A stretch of DNA of 64,000 bases, from the NCBI GenBank assembly GCA_030123675.1, contig JASJYH010000002.1:1-64000 (forward strand), written 5' to 3'. Origin of the DNA: Anaerolineae bacterium. GTDB taxonomy: Bacteria; Chloroflexota; Anaerolineae; Anaerolineales; Villigracilaceae. This document shows positions 28,841 to 38,334 of the stretch, in pieces (within the stretch, counting starts at the first letter, position 1; each line of letters begins with the position of its first letter). The notes beneath the pieces are model-generated. The model did not search any database. It was given only the letters and a program-made list of their open reading frames with translations, and had not been told where the DNA came from. Position numbers and translations under genes: made by a program.

Positions 28841-31800
28841 TTGTGCAAGAAGGAAGAGATTATGAATAATAAGCGAGCCCTTCAAATATTTGGAAACCGC
28901 GGACATGATGGTGTCGCCAGACGACTTACCAGTAGTTGGCCTTGGTTGACAAGAGATAGGATGAGCAAACAAAAGACCGGTCGTCATCTCCCGGGGCAGA
29001 TCCTGTCAGCTCCTGTGCTTATTACCAGTCTCTTCACCGTTTCGATCTTCACTCAGATCATCATTGATGATAATCCTGCAAACTTCAGCTATCTACTTTC
29101 CTACCTCACTTTGGGCCTGATTCTGCCAAGTGTTTTGCTCACTTTAAACCATATTATTATCCTAGCGCTGATTGATATTGGGGGCGTGTTAATACTGCCA
29201 GGGATTCTCCCAGAAATAACATTCTTTGAAGTTATTCCACCGTTTGTATTTCTCTCACTTTCAATCGGTCTCGTATTGCTCACTGTAAACCAAAGGAACA
29301 AATCTAGGATAAATCGGAAGGCTGATTCGCGTAAGGGCGAAAGCGATTTTGGAGCAAATTCCGAAGGTCCAAATCAGACCGAACGTGCTTTGCAAGCAAG
29401 TGAGGCAAATTTGCGGGCCACGCTAAATTCTATAGGAGATGCGGTTATTTCTACTGACATCCAGGGAAAGATCGCCAACATGAATCCGGTGGCGGAACAA
29501 TTGACAGGCTGGAATCTGGCCGAGGCACAGGGCAAAGCGCTGACCAAAGTTTTCAAGATCGTCAACTCCCAAACAAAAAAACCGGCTGTTAACCCGGTCG
29601 GCAAAGTGCTCGAAAGTGGCAAATTTGTTGGCCTGGCCAACCACACCATGCTGATCGCCAAGGATGGGGCCGAATATCAGATTGCCGACTCGGCTGCGCC
29701 GATAATAAATGAGACTGGCGCTACTACAGGTGTGGTTCTGGTCTTCCGAGATGTGACCGAGGAGTATCGTATGCAGGAAGCTTTGCGTGAGAGTGAAGCG
29801 CGCTTCCAACAAATTAGTGAGGTGATTGAGGATGTGTTTCAGATATCGGAATTGAAGACAGGGGATATCCTGTTTGCCAACCCGGCTTTCGAGAAGATCT
29901 GGGGACGACCGGTGCAGGAGCTTTATGAGGATGGCGGGTTGTGGGACGAAGGTATTCACCCAGATGATGTCAAACGTATTCAGATAATCTGGGGGCGAAT
30001 GGTAGAACTGGGAAACAGTTATGATGAGGAATACCGGGTGATCCGCCCCGACGGCTCCATGCGCTGGGTCCGGGACCGAACGTACCCAATCCGCGATGAG
30101 AGTGGCCAGGTCTATCGCACGGTGGGGATTGCCCAAGACATCACTGAGCGTAAACTCTCAGAAGAAGCCCTGCTAAAAAACCAGGCTCTTTATCGCCAGG
30201 CGGAACAAATTGGCCATATGGGTTACTGGGAGTGGGACGAAGTAGAAGATGGGTTAATTGCCTGTTCGGAACAGTACGCCCATATTTTTGAAATGACCGT
30301 TGACGAAATCCTCGCTGTTACATCAAGTTCTGAATTGGACTCTGAGTTTATCCACGAGAATGATCGCGAGCGCTATAAACAAGTCATGGACACTAAGATT
30401 GCGCTTAAAGAAGGATGGAACCTTGAATACCAGATCATCACCCGGACAGGTAAGGTGGTTTACGTGCACGAGTTAGGAGAGCCTGTGTTTGATGAACATG
30501 GCATATTTGTTCGGTCTATTGGAACACTTCAGGACATTACTGAGAGTAAATTGGTGGAAGAAAAGTTGCTAAAAAGCCAGGCCCTCTTTCGCCAGGCGGA
30601 GCTCATGGGAAAAATAGGTCACTGGGAATGGGACTATCAAGATGACAGGATGGTTTCCTGCTCGGAACAGTTCGCCCGGATTTATGAGATGACTGTGGAC
30701 GAAGCGCTGAAATATTTCTCGAACAGTAAAGCTGTAGTGAGCTTAGTACTTCAGGAAGACCGGGAATGGTTCAATCAGTCCTATCAGGATTCTTTAGAAC
30801 AACGGAAAGGACATGAAATTGAATTCAGGTTAATCACCCACTCAGGTGCCATACGCCACATTCATTCAGTAAATGAGCGAGTGGTGAATGATCAAGGTGA
30901 AATTATCAGTGGCATCGGGACTATCCAGGACATCACCGAACGGGTAGAGGCCGAGGCGGCCTTGAAGGAGAGCGAAGTGCGCTTCCAACAACTCGCAGAG
31001 GCTGTTGATGAGGTATTCGTTATTTCTGACGTGAAGCAAAATTCTGTCATATACGCCAACCAAGCATATGAGCAGATTTGGGGAAGAACCTTGAAGGAGC
31101 TCTACGATGATAGCAATCAATGGGATGCGGCAATTCATCCAGATGATCTTCCGCAAACAAAAAAAGCATGGGCGCGCTTGATTGAGCATGGCGAACGCTA
31201 TGAGGAGGAATATCGGGTCATACGACCGGACGGCTCCCTCCGTTGGGTGCGCAGCAAACAAACCCCTGTGCTTAATGAAAGCGGAAAGATTTATCGCTTC
31301 GCTGGGATAGTCCAAGACATCACCGAGCGAGTACAGGCTGAAAAATACCTTTCCAACATCATCAATTCGATGCCCTCTGTACTTGTGGGAGTGGATTCTG
31401 ATGGCAAGATTACCCAATGGAATAGCGAGGCACAACGGGCCACAGGCTTGTTACCCGAGCAAGCTGTTGGACAGCCGCTCAACCAAGCGATTCCACGCTT
31501 AGCCTCAGAGATGGAACGGGTGCGAGAGGCCATGAAATTGAGGCAAGTGCGCACGGATCCGAGACGAGCATACAAGGAAGATGGCCAAACCCGTTATGAG
31601 GAAATAACGGTCTTCCCACTAATTGCCAACGGAGTTGAGGGTGCGGTTATCCGTGTGGACGATATCACCGAACAGGTACGCTTGGAAGAGTTAATGATTC
31701 AAAGTGAGAAGATGCTCTCTGTTGGTGGACTGGCGGCCGGTATGGCTCACGAAATCAATAATCCTTTGGCAGGCATGATGCAAACCGCCAATGTACTCAG

Positions 31801-32515
31801 CAATCGATTAAGTGAGGATCTTCCAGCCAACGAGAAAGCAGCGCAAGAGGCTGGCACTTCAATGGAAGCTATTCGCGCTTTTATGGAGAGTCGCGGTATT
31901 CCGCGCATGTTGGCAGCTATCAACGATTCGGGCCGACGGGTGGCAGAAATTGTGGACAACATGCTCAGCTTCGCTCGTAAAACCGATTCTTCCATTTCAT
32001 CGCATAATATGTCAAAGTTAATGGATAAAACTTTAGACCTAGCTGCTACCGATTATGATCTGAGAAAGCGGTATGATTTCAAGGTAATTGAAATTGTGAA
32101 AGAATACGAGGCAGACCTGCCCAAGGTACTCTGCGAATCCGCCAAGATACAGCAGGTGTTTTTGAACATCTTACGTAATGGTGCTCACGCTATGCAAGAC
32201 GCGGCCAATAATGATGAAGAAGGGCAGCGTCATGTGAAAAAATCGCGGATGTCGATCAGAATATCACATGAAAAGGAATCTGATATGCTGCGGATCGAGA
32301 TCGAAGATAACGGGCGCGGTATGGACGAGGCTACACGCAAACGAGTATTTGAACCATTTTTCACAACCAAATCAGTCGGCGTGGGTACAGGTCTGGGGTT
32401 GAGTGTTTCCTATTTCATCATCACCGAAAATCATGGCGGCCGACTGGATGTGGTCTCTGAACCAGGCAAAGGCTCAAATTTCATTATTCGCCTACCAGTT
32501 GATTTTAAGGAGTGA
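28841..32515 (+). CDS. Membrane-anchored multi-PAS sensor histidine kinase, paralogous to the preceding gene
   Basis: N-terminal TM helices; about 6 PAS units; H-box GLAAGMAHEINNPLAGMMQTA; GTGLGLSVSYFIITENHGG. Confidence 0.93.
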   Translation: MCKKEEIMNNKRALQIFGNRGHDGVARRLTSSWPWLTRDRMSKQKTGRHLPGQILSAPVLITSLFTVSIFTQIIIDDNPANFSYLLSYLTLGLILPSVLLTLNHIIILALIDIGGVLILPGILPEITFFEVIPPFVFLSLSIGLVLLTVNQRNKSRINRKADSRKGESDFGANSEGPNQTERALQASEANLRATLNSIGDAVISTDIQGKIANMNPVAEQLTGWNLAEAQGKALTKVFKIVNSQTKKPAVNPVGKVLESGKFVGLANHTMLIAKDGAEYQIADSAAPIINETGATTGVVLVFRDVTEEYRMQEALRESEARFQQISEVIEDVFQISELKTGDILFANPAFEKIWGRPVQELYEDGGLWDEGIHPDDVKRIQIIWGRMVELGNSYDEEYRVIRPDGSMRWVRDRTYPIRDESGQVYRTVGIAQDITERKLSEEALLKNQALYRQAEQIGHMGYWEWDEVEDGLIACSEQYAHIFEMTVDEILAVTSSSELDSEFIHENDRERYKQVMDTKIALKEGWNLEYQIITRTGKVVYVHELGEPVFDEHGIFVRSIGTLQDITESKLVEEKLLKSQALFRQAELMGKIGHWEWDYQDDRMVSCSEQFARIYEMTVDEALKYFSNSKAVVSLVLQEDREWFNQSYQDSLEQRKGHEIEFRLITHSGAIRHIHSVNERVVNDQGEIISGIGTIQDITERVEAEAALKESEVRFQQLAEAVDEVFVISDVKQNSVIYANQAYEQIWGRTLKELYDDSNQWDAAIHPDDLPQTKKAWARLIEHGERYEEEYRVIRPDGSLRWVRSKQTPVLNESGKIYRFAGIVQDITERVQAEKYLSNIINSMPSVLVGVDSDGKITQWNSEAQRATGLLPEQAVGQPLNQAIPRLASEMERVREAMKLRQVRTDPRRAYKEDGQTRYEEITVFPLIANGVEGAVIRVDDITEQVRLEELMIQSEKMLSVGGLAAGMAHEINNPLAGMMQTANVLSNRLSEDLPANEKAAQEAGTSMEAIRAFMESRGIPRMLAAINDSGRRVAEIVDNMLSFARKTDSSISSHNMSKLMDKTLDLAATDYDLRKRYDFKVIEIVKEYEADLPKVLCESAKIQQVFLNILRNGAHAMQDAANNDEEGQRHVKKSRMSIRISHEKESDMLRIEIEDNGRGMDEATRKRVFEPFFTTKSVGVGTGLGLSVSYFIITENHGGRLDVVSEPGKGSNFIIRLPVDFKE

Positions 32516-32518
32516 ACT

Positions 32519-32914
32519 TTGAAAACCATATTGATACTCGACGATGAAGAGGTCCTGAGAGATGTGTTTATGGCTTTTTTCGAGGATCGCTTGTGGCAAC
32601 CTCTCCAAGCAAGTAGCGCTGAAGAAGCACTTGAGATTCTGAAGAAGGAAGCACCGGCGGCCGTTTTGGTCGATATTCGTTTGCCTGGGATGGGTGGCGA
32701 CGAATTTATCCGTACCGCCCTCAAACTGAAACTTGAGACCGCTTTCATTATTTGCACCGGTTCACCAGATTATTTTCTGCCCCCCGATTTAATCGAAATC
32801 CCCAATGTTTCTGAACGCTTATTTATTAAACCAATTATGCAGCTCGAAGATCTAGAAAAGGAAGTTCTACGAGTCGTCCAAAGAGTCGAAAAACCGGAAT
32901 CTGAAAATGAATAA
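32519..32914 (+). CDS. Single-domain response regulator (REC)
   Basis: TTG start; ILILDDEEVLRDVFMAFFEDR...AVLVDIRLPGMGGDEFI. Confidence 0.88.
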   Translation: MKTILILDDEEVLRDVFMAFFEDRLWQPLQASSAEEALEILKKEAPAAVLVDIRLPGMGGDEFIRTALKLKLETAFIICTGSPDYFLPPDLIEIPNVSERLFIKPIMQLEDLEKEVLRVVQRVEKPESENE

Positions 32915-35204
32915 CTCCAGTCCTCCGGTTAAAGTGCTCATCATCGAGGATGAGGAAGCAATCCGGATGAGCTTTGCTGATTATATGGAAGATCGGGGTT
33001 TCGAGGTCCTAATCGCAGAAAATGGTCGCATCGGCATAGAAGTCCTTAAACAAAAGCAACCAGATATTGTGCTCGTGGATTTGCGTATGCCAGAAATGAA
33101 CGGGCTTGAATTTATGATAATGGCTAAGCCTATCGCGCCAGATGTGCCAGTGATCGTGATTTCGGGCGCAAACAGGATAGATGAAGTGGTTAAGGCGCAA
33201 CAGCTTGGATCCTCAGATTACCTTGTCAAACCAGTAAATGAATTGTCCTTGTTGGGGTTTGCCGTGGATAAAGCTCTGGAAAGGGCGCGATTGATACAAG
33301 AAAATCGGAAGTATCAAAAAGACCTGGAAGAGTTAGTTCAAGTAAGAACCGCAAATCTTGAAAAAGCCAATCTCAAGTTGGCCGAAAGCGAGGAAAGATA
33401 TCGGTTATTGGCCGAGAACGCACTGGATTTCATTTGGAAAATCAATATGGATATGAATTTTGTTTACGCTAGCAACTCCGTATCGGAATTGTTAGGCTAT
33501 TCACCAAATGAAATCTTGAAAATGAACAATAAGGATATTTACACTCCAAAAGAATATAAGAAGGTTAAAAAGATTATCACGAAGGAGCTTTCCAAGGAAG
33601 CTCCCCATTATGGAATTACATTTCAATCATTTCATCAGCATAAAGATGGACGGGAGATACCTGTCGAGATCAGTGCGAAAATAATCTACGACGACAACTG
33701 GAAACCTATTTCGATCCAGGGTTCTACATATGATCTCACGGAACGCCTCCAGGCAGAGCAACAGTTGCGCCTCCAAGCTACCGCGCTAGAATCTGCTGCG
33801 AACGCGATTGTAATAACAAACAGGACAGGTTCGATAGAATGGGTAAACCCAGCATTTACGGAGCTGACAGGATACAAAGGTCCCGAAAGTCTGGCGCGCA
33901 ACTTACGCGAACTTGTTCGCTCAGATTTGCAAGATGATGCGTTTTATAATGAAATGTGGGAGACTGTTACGCAAGGCAAAGTGTGGCATGGGGATCTGGT
34001 CAACCGCCGGAAAGACGGGAGTTTATATATAGAAGAACAAACCATTACACCGGTGCATAATACAAAGGGAGATATTACTCATTTCGTAACTATCAAACAA
34101 GATATCACGGACCGAAAAGAATATGAACAGGAACTGGAAACAGTGGCTGCGGTTAGCGCTGCTTTACGAGGCGCCACAACTCGCTCAGAGATGTTGCCTG
34201 TTATTCTCGACCAACTGCTCACTCTACTAAATGTTGAAGGCGCAAACATAGTAATGAGCAACGGGGCCAGCGGTGAGATGGTCACTGAATTGGGACGCGG
34301 AGTGTGGGCGTCCCTTACTGGAATGCACATTCCGGCTGGCTCCGGTGTAAGCGCCAAGGTATTAAGGGATGGTAGTCCATATCTGAATAATAATGCTATT
34401 AACGACAAAAACTTCTACCGCCCGATCGCGCTAGAAGTTTGTACCGCTATAGCCGGGGTACCCTTAAAAGTTGGGGATTATCCAAATGGTGTGTTGTGGA
34501 TCGGTAGCTCCCGCCCCCTGAGTGAACACCACCTTCGGCTGCTCACGGTCATTGCTGATATGGCAGCCAACGCATTACACCGTGCAGATTTATTCAATGA
34601 TCTGGAACGTACGAACGAAGAATTAATCCAGTCTTATGATGCCACTATTGAAGGCTGGGCCCGAGTCCTTGAGCAGCGTGACCTTGAAACAGAAGGACAT
34701 AGCAAGCGGGTGGCCGAACTATCCATGCGATTGGCGACCAAGGTTGGAATAAATGATGAAGAGCTCATTCATGTCCGGCGTGGTGCACTCTTACACGACA
34801 TCGGAAAAATTGGTATTCCCGATATCATTTTGCATAAGACTGGGGCGCTCACAGAAAAAGAATGGGAAGAGATGCATGGACATCCGAAATACGCGCATGA
34901 TTGGCTTTCAACCATCGAATTCCTCCAACCAGCGCTGAATATTCCATATACCCATCACGAGAAATGGGACGGGACTGGCTATCCGCGTGGTTTGAAAGGT
35001 AAGGATATCCCGCATGAGGTGCGCGTCTTCTCAATTGTGGACGTATGGGATGCGCTGCGGTCGGATAGACCTTACCGAAAGGCTTGGTCTAATAAAAAAG
35101 CCCTAGAATATATCCAGGATCAATCTGGAAAACACTTTGATCCCAAGGTAGTAAAGGCTTTTTTAGACATTATCAAATCAAATGGAATAGAAAAGTCAAC
35201 ATAA
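32907..35204 (+). CDS. Response regulator with REC-PAS-PAS-GAF-HD-GYP architecture (predicted c-di-GMP phosphodiesterase)
   Basis: VLIIEDEEAIRMSFADYM; PAS repeats; GAF; HSKRVAELS...LLHDIGKIGIPD...HH..WDGTGYPRGLKG. Confidence 0.9.
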   Translation: MNNSSPPVKVLIIEDEEAIRMSFADYMEDRGFEVLIAENGRIGIEVLKQKQPDIVLVDLRMPEMNGLEFMIMAKPIAPDVPVIVISGANRIDEVVKAQQLGSSDYLVKPVNELSLLGFAVDKALERARLIQENRKYQKDLEELVQVRTANLEKANLKLAESEERYRLLAENALDFIWKINMDMNFVYASNSVSELLGYSPNEILKMNNKDIYTPKEYKKVKKIITKELSKEAPHYGITFQSFHQHKDGREIPVEISAKIIYDDNWKPISIQGSTYDLTERLQAEQQLRLQATALESAANAIVITNRTGSIEWVNPAFTELTGYKGPESLARNLRELVRSDLQDDAFYNEMWETVTQGKVWHGDLVNRRKDGSLYIEEQTITPVHNTKGDITHFVTIKQDITDRKEYEQELETVAAVSAALRGATTRSEMLPVILDQLLTLLNVEGANIVMSNGASGEMVTELGRGVWASLTGMHIPAGSGVSAKVLRDGSPYLNNNAINDKNFYRPIALEVCTAIAGVPLKVGDYPNGVLWIGSSRPLSEHHLRLLTVIADMAANALHRADLFNDLERTNEELIQSYDATIEGWARVLEQRDLETEGHSKRVAELSMRLATKVGINDEELIHVRRGALLHDIGKIGIPDIILHKTGALTEKEWEEMHGHPKYAHDWLSTIEFLQPALNIPYTHHEKWDGTGYPRGLKGKDIPHEVRVFSIVDVWDALRSDRPYRKAWSNKKALEYIQDQSGKHFDPKVVKAFLDIIKSNGIEKST

Positions 35205-35365
35205 AGGATATATTCAAGTCTCACGTTTGCTTTCAAGCTTTAATGCCATAAATATTTCTCTATAATCAAAGAAACCTATTCATCTTACACTGAGGGGATA
35301 CCATAAATCCAAATCTTGTTTAACAAAATCTATAGCTTAAAAAAATAGCAAGATATAATTATCCA

Positions 35366-36274
35366 ATGACGAATATTATTACCTGGTTACAAATACATCT
35401 TGGGATTGACTCGTTGATTCAGGAAAAAGTGTTCATCTCAGTCATGATCGCTGCCTCATTATGGATGATCCACCGGCTGTTGTTCAAAAGCATAATCGAC
35501 CGAATAAAAGATCCAGACCGGCGCTACCAGTGGAAAAAATCACTTGGGTACACTTTTTCAACATTGGGCGTACTAACAATTGGGCTTGTTTGGATTGAAG
35601 GTATGCAATCAGCTGCCACCTACTTGGGCCTAGTTTCCGCGGGTATAGCCATAGCACTAAAAGACCCGATCACCAATATAGTCGCCTGGGGATTTATCCT
35701 TTGGCGGAAGCCATTTGAAGTCGGGGATCGAATCGAAATTGGTCCCTTTTCAGGAGACGTAGTTGATCAACGTATTTTCCAATTTTCTATGATGGAAATT
35801 GGCAACTGGGTCGATGCAGACCAATCCACAGGGCGTATCTTACACATCCCCAATGGTATGATTTTCACCCAAGGTGTTGCTAACTTCACACACGGCCCAG
35901 ATTTCATTTGGAACGAGGTTCCTGTATTAATCACTTTTGAAAGCGATTGGGAAAAGGCCAAAGGAGTATTACAGAAAATTGCAGATTTGCATGATATCTC
36001 TCAGGATGACAATGCAGCTGAAGAGTTTGAGAGTGCAGCGCGTAAGTTTTTGTTAAAGTATGATAAATTAACCCCTACTGTTTATACGAATGTATTGGAT
36101 TCAGGTGTAATGCTCACAATCCGGTATTTGTGTAAACCACGCCAACGCCGTGTGAGCGTACAAATTTTATGGGAAGATATATTGCGTGCTTTTGCTCAGC
36201 ATGCTAATATTGACTTAGCATACCCAACCACCCGTTTCTACACAATACCCTCTTCTGAACTTAAAGCTTCTTAA
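35366..36274 (+). CDS. MscS-family mechanosensitive ion channel
   Basis: TM region then LVSAGIAIALKDPITNIVAWGFILWRKPFEVGDRIEIG, HIPNGMIFTQGVANFT. Confidence 0.88.
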   Translation: MTNIITWLQIHLGIDSLIQEKVFISVMIAASLWMIHRLLFKSIIDRIKDPDRRYQWKKSLGYTFSTLGVLTIGLVWIEGMQSAATYLGLVSAGIAIALKDPITNIVAWGFILWRKPFEVGDRIEIGPFSGDVVDQRIFQFSMMEIGNWVDADQSTGRILHIPNGMIFTQGVANFTHGPDFIWNEVPVLITFESDWEKAKGVLQKIADLHDISQDDNAAEEFESAARKFLLKYDKLTPTVYTNVLDSGVMLTIRYLCKPRQRRVSVQILWEDILRAFAQHANIDLAYPTTRFYTIPSSELKAS

Positions 36275-36283
36275 GGGAAAATT

Positions 36284-36982
36284 ATGCCAGACACCTTACT
36301 AGAGCGCTACAACTATGATGAATTTATTCCTTCCAAATTTAAACCATGGATGCGCTTCACTAAAAGCCCGACTCTTGGTAGTCAATCACCCAACTTCGCT
36401 CTTTGGGATTTGGATGAGCAAGAAACAAACCTGAGTGCTGTTATTAAGTCTAATTTATTTACAGTCGTGGAGTTCGGGTCATTCACTTGACCATACTGTG
36501 GGTTGGCGGCGCCAGCCATGAATGAGATTGCAGAACGTTTTGCGAAACACAATATTGGGTCTTTATTTTTATATACCCATGAGGCACATCCCGGCGAACA
36601 TTATCCTCACCTAACCAGCATGGAGCAAAAATTTCGCCACGCCCGCGACCTGCGAGATGTGTTGAAGGTTTCACGCCCGATCTTGGTTGATGCTTTGGAC
36701 GGTGCTTGCCATCGTACATTTGGGTCCATGCCCAACATGACCTGGATCTTTAACCGGGCTGGCATGCCGATTTACAAATCAGATTGGACCGACTCTAACA
36801 GCGTTGCCAATGCACTGGATTATTTCGTTGATGTAGCTGGTCGACGTAAGAATGAACCGCTTGCACCTTTCAATGTAGAACGCCTGGATTTTCGCAAACA
36901 AAACAGCGCAGCATTTTTTGAAGGATTGGAGCGTAATGGGCCGAAAGCCGTAAAGGAATTCGAGGCCGCTTTCGGGCGTTAA
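36284..36982 (+). CDS. Deiodinase-like / thioredoxin-fold selenoprotein; TGA at 36488-36490 predicted to encode selenocysteine (UPYC)
   Basis: ORFs 36284-36490 and 36503-36982 are in the same frame, with no stop between other than TGA. Joined protein: ...TVVEFGSFT-U-PYCGLAAPAMNEIAERF...LFLYTHEAHPGEHYPH...ILVDALDGACHRTFGSMPNMTWIFNRAGMPIYKSDWTD, a deiodinase/redoxin-like pattern. Confidence 0.85.
36491..36521 (+). promoter_or_regulatory. Candidate bacterial SECIS element immediately 3' of the Sec UGA
   Basis: GGUUGGC-GGC-GCCAGCC forms a 7-bp stem (one G-U) at 36501-36517, starting 10 nt after the UGA. Confidence 0.6.
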
Positions 36983-36983
36983 T

Positions 36984-38327
36984 ATGACCCAAATTTACGT
37001 TATCGGACACATTAACCCAGACACTGATTCAATTGCTTCGGCGATCGGATACGCCTGGTATTTGCGTGAAAGTGAAGGTGTCGATGCTGTCGCGGCCCGT
37101 GCAGGTGCCCTTAATCCGCAAACGGCTTGGGTTTTAAAAAAACTGAGCATTGACTTACCATTATTATTAAATGACGCTTCTCCGCGTTTTGAAGCCGTTA
37201 CCCGCAGGCTAGACTCAGTCACGCCTGAATCTCCCCTGAGGGATGCCTGGGCAATCGCCTCACGCACCTGGGGAGTTGCTCCCGTTATCGAAGAAGATGG
37301 TACACCGTTTGGCCTGATTACTGGATCCAGCCTGTTCGCATATTTAAGTCAGGCGCTTGGACCACACCCTCGGATGCAGGAAACGCCGCTCTCAGAGATA
37401 TTGGCACATCCTTGTAAGGATGTTTGCGACACAGATGTACCCAAGTTCAAAGTATACAGCCGCATTCGGGATGCATTAAACCAGATTCTCAGAGAAGATC
37501 GCGACGATTTTTGGGTAATCGAAAAATCTGGCCAATATGTCGGCATTTGCCGCCAACGGGATGTGCTAAACCCACCCCGCTTGAAGGTCGTCTTGGTTGA
37601 TCACAACGAACCCAGCCAGGCACTTGCTCACCTCGAAGACGCAGAAATAGTCGAAATTCTCGACCATCACCGATTGGGAAACCCATCTACGCATACGCCT
37701 ATTCGCTTCAAAGTAGACCGGGTAGGCAGCACCAGCACATTGATCTCCGAACAGATTGAAAAAGCCGGCCTATCGGCGCCTCCTGAAATCGCTGGGTTGC
37801 TGCTGGCTGGCTTACTTTCTGATACACTTATTCTTAGCTCCCCAACAACCACCGACCGGGACACAAATGCTGCCGACCGATTGGGACGCTGGGCATTTAT
37901 CAAGAATAGTCCTCTGGCTGGTGAGAAAGTCACATCTTATGGCGAGCAGATAGTAAGCGCCGGTGCGGGGCTTGCATCCCGGGAACCTGATGAAATTGTC
38001 AGGTCTGATCTAAAACAGTACGATTCGGGTAATTTCAAGTTCGCCATCGCTCAAGCGGAAGTGACCGATTTGGTCCAATTGACTGAGCACCTAGATCAAC
38101 TGAAGGACGCTCTCTCCACATTACGGGATAAACACGCCTTAGACTTTGCGATGTTAATGGTCACAGATGTAGTGCGCGGATCCACCCGTTTAATTATCAG
38201 CCATGAACCGCCTGAGCTAAGCGATCTGCCCTACCCAAAACAACCAGACGGTACACGTCGTGCCAAAGGTGTCGTTTCAAGAAAGATACAGCTTCTTCCA
38301 GTAGTTTTAGGATTGTTAGAAAGGTAA
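36984..38327 (+). CDS. ppaC: Family II (DHH/DHHA2) manganese-dependent inorganic pyrophosphatase with CBS-type regulatory insert
   Basis: IYVIGHINPDTDSIASAIGYAW, VDHNEPSQA, EILDHHRLGN, VGSTSTLI, LLAGLLSDTLILSSPTTTDRD; about 110-aa insert with CBS-like sequence. Confidence 0.87.
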   Translation: MTQIYVIGHINPDTDSIASAIGYAWYLRESEGVDAVAARAGALNPQTAWVLKKLSIDLPLLLNDASPRFEAVTRRLDSVTPESPLRDAWAIASRTWGVAPVIEEDGTPFGLITGSSLFAYLSQALGPHPRMQETPLSEILAHPCKDVCDTDVPKFKVYSRIRDALNQILREDRDDFWVIEKSGQYVGICRQRDVLNPPRLKVVLVDHNEPSQALAHLEDAEIVEILDHHRLGNPSTHTPIRFKVDRVGSTSTLISEQIEKAGLSAPPEIAGLLLAGLLSDTLILSSPTTTDRDTNAADRLGRWAFIKNSPLAGEKVTSYGEQIVSAGAGLASREPDEIVRSDLKQYDSGNFKFAIAQAEVTDLVQLTEHLDQLKDALSTLRDKHALDFAMLMVTDVVRGSTRLIISHEPPELSDLPYPKQPDGTRRAKGVVSRKIQLLPVVLGLLER

Positions 38328-38334
38328 GGTACAT

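Noticed and set aside
23307-32515. PAS-unit repeats as a mobile element or DNA repeat array
   Set aside because: Repeats are in-frame protein domains in two paralogous kinases; no termini, transposase or target duplications.
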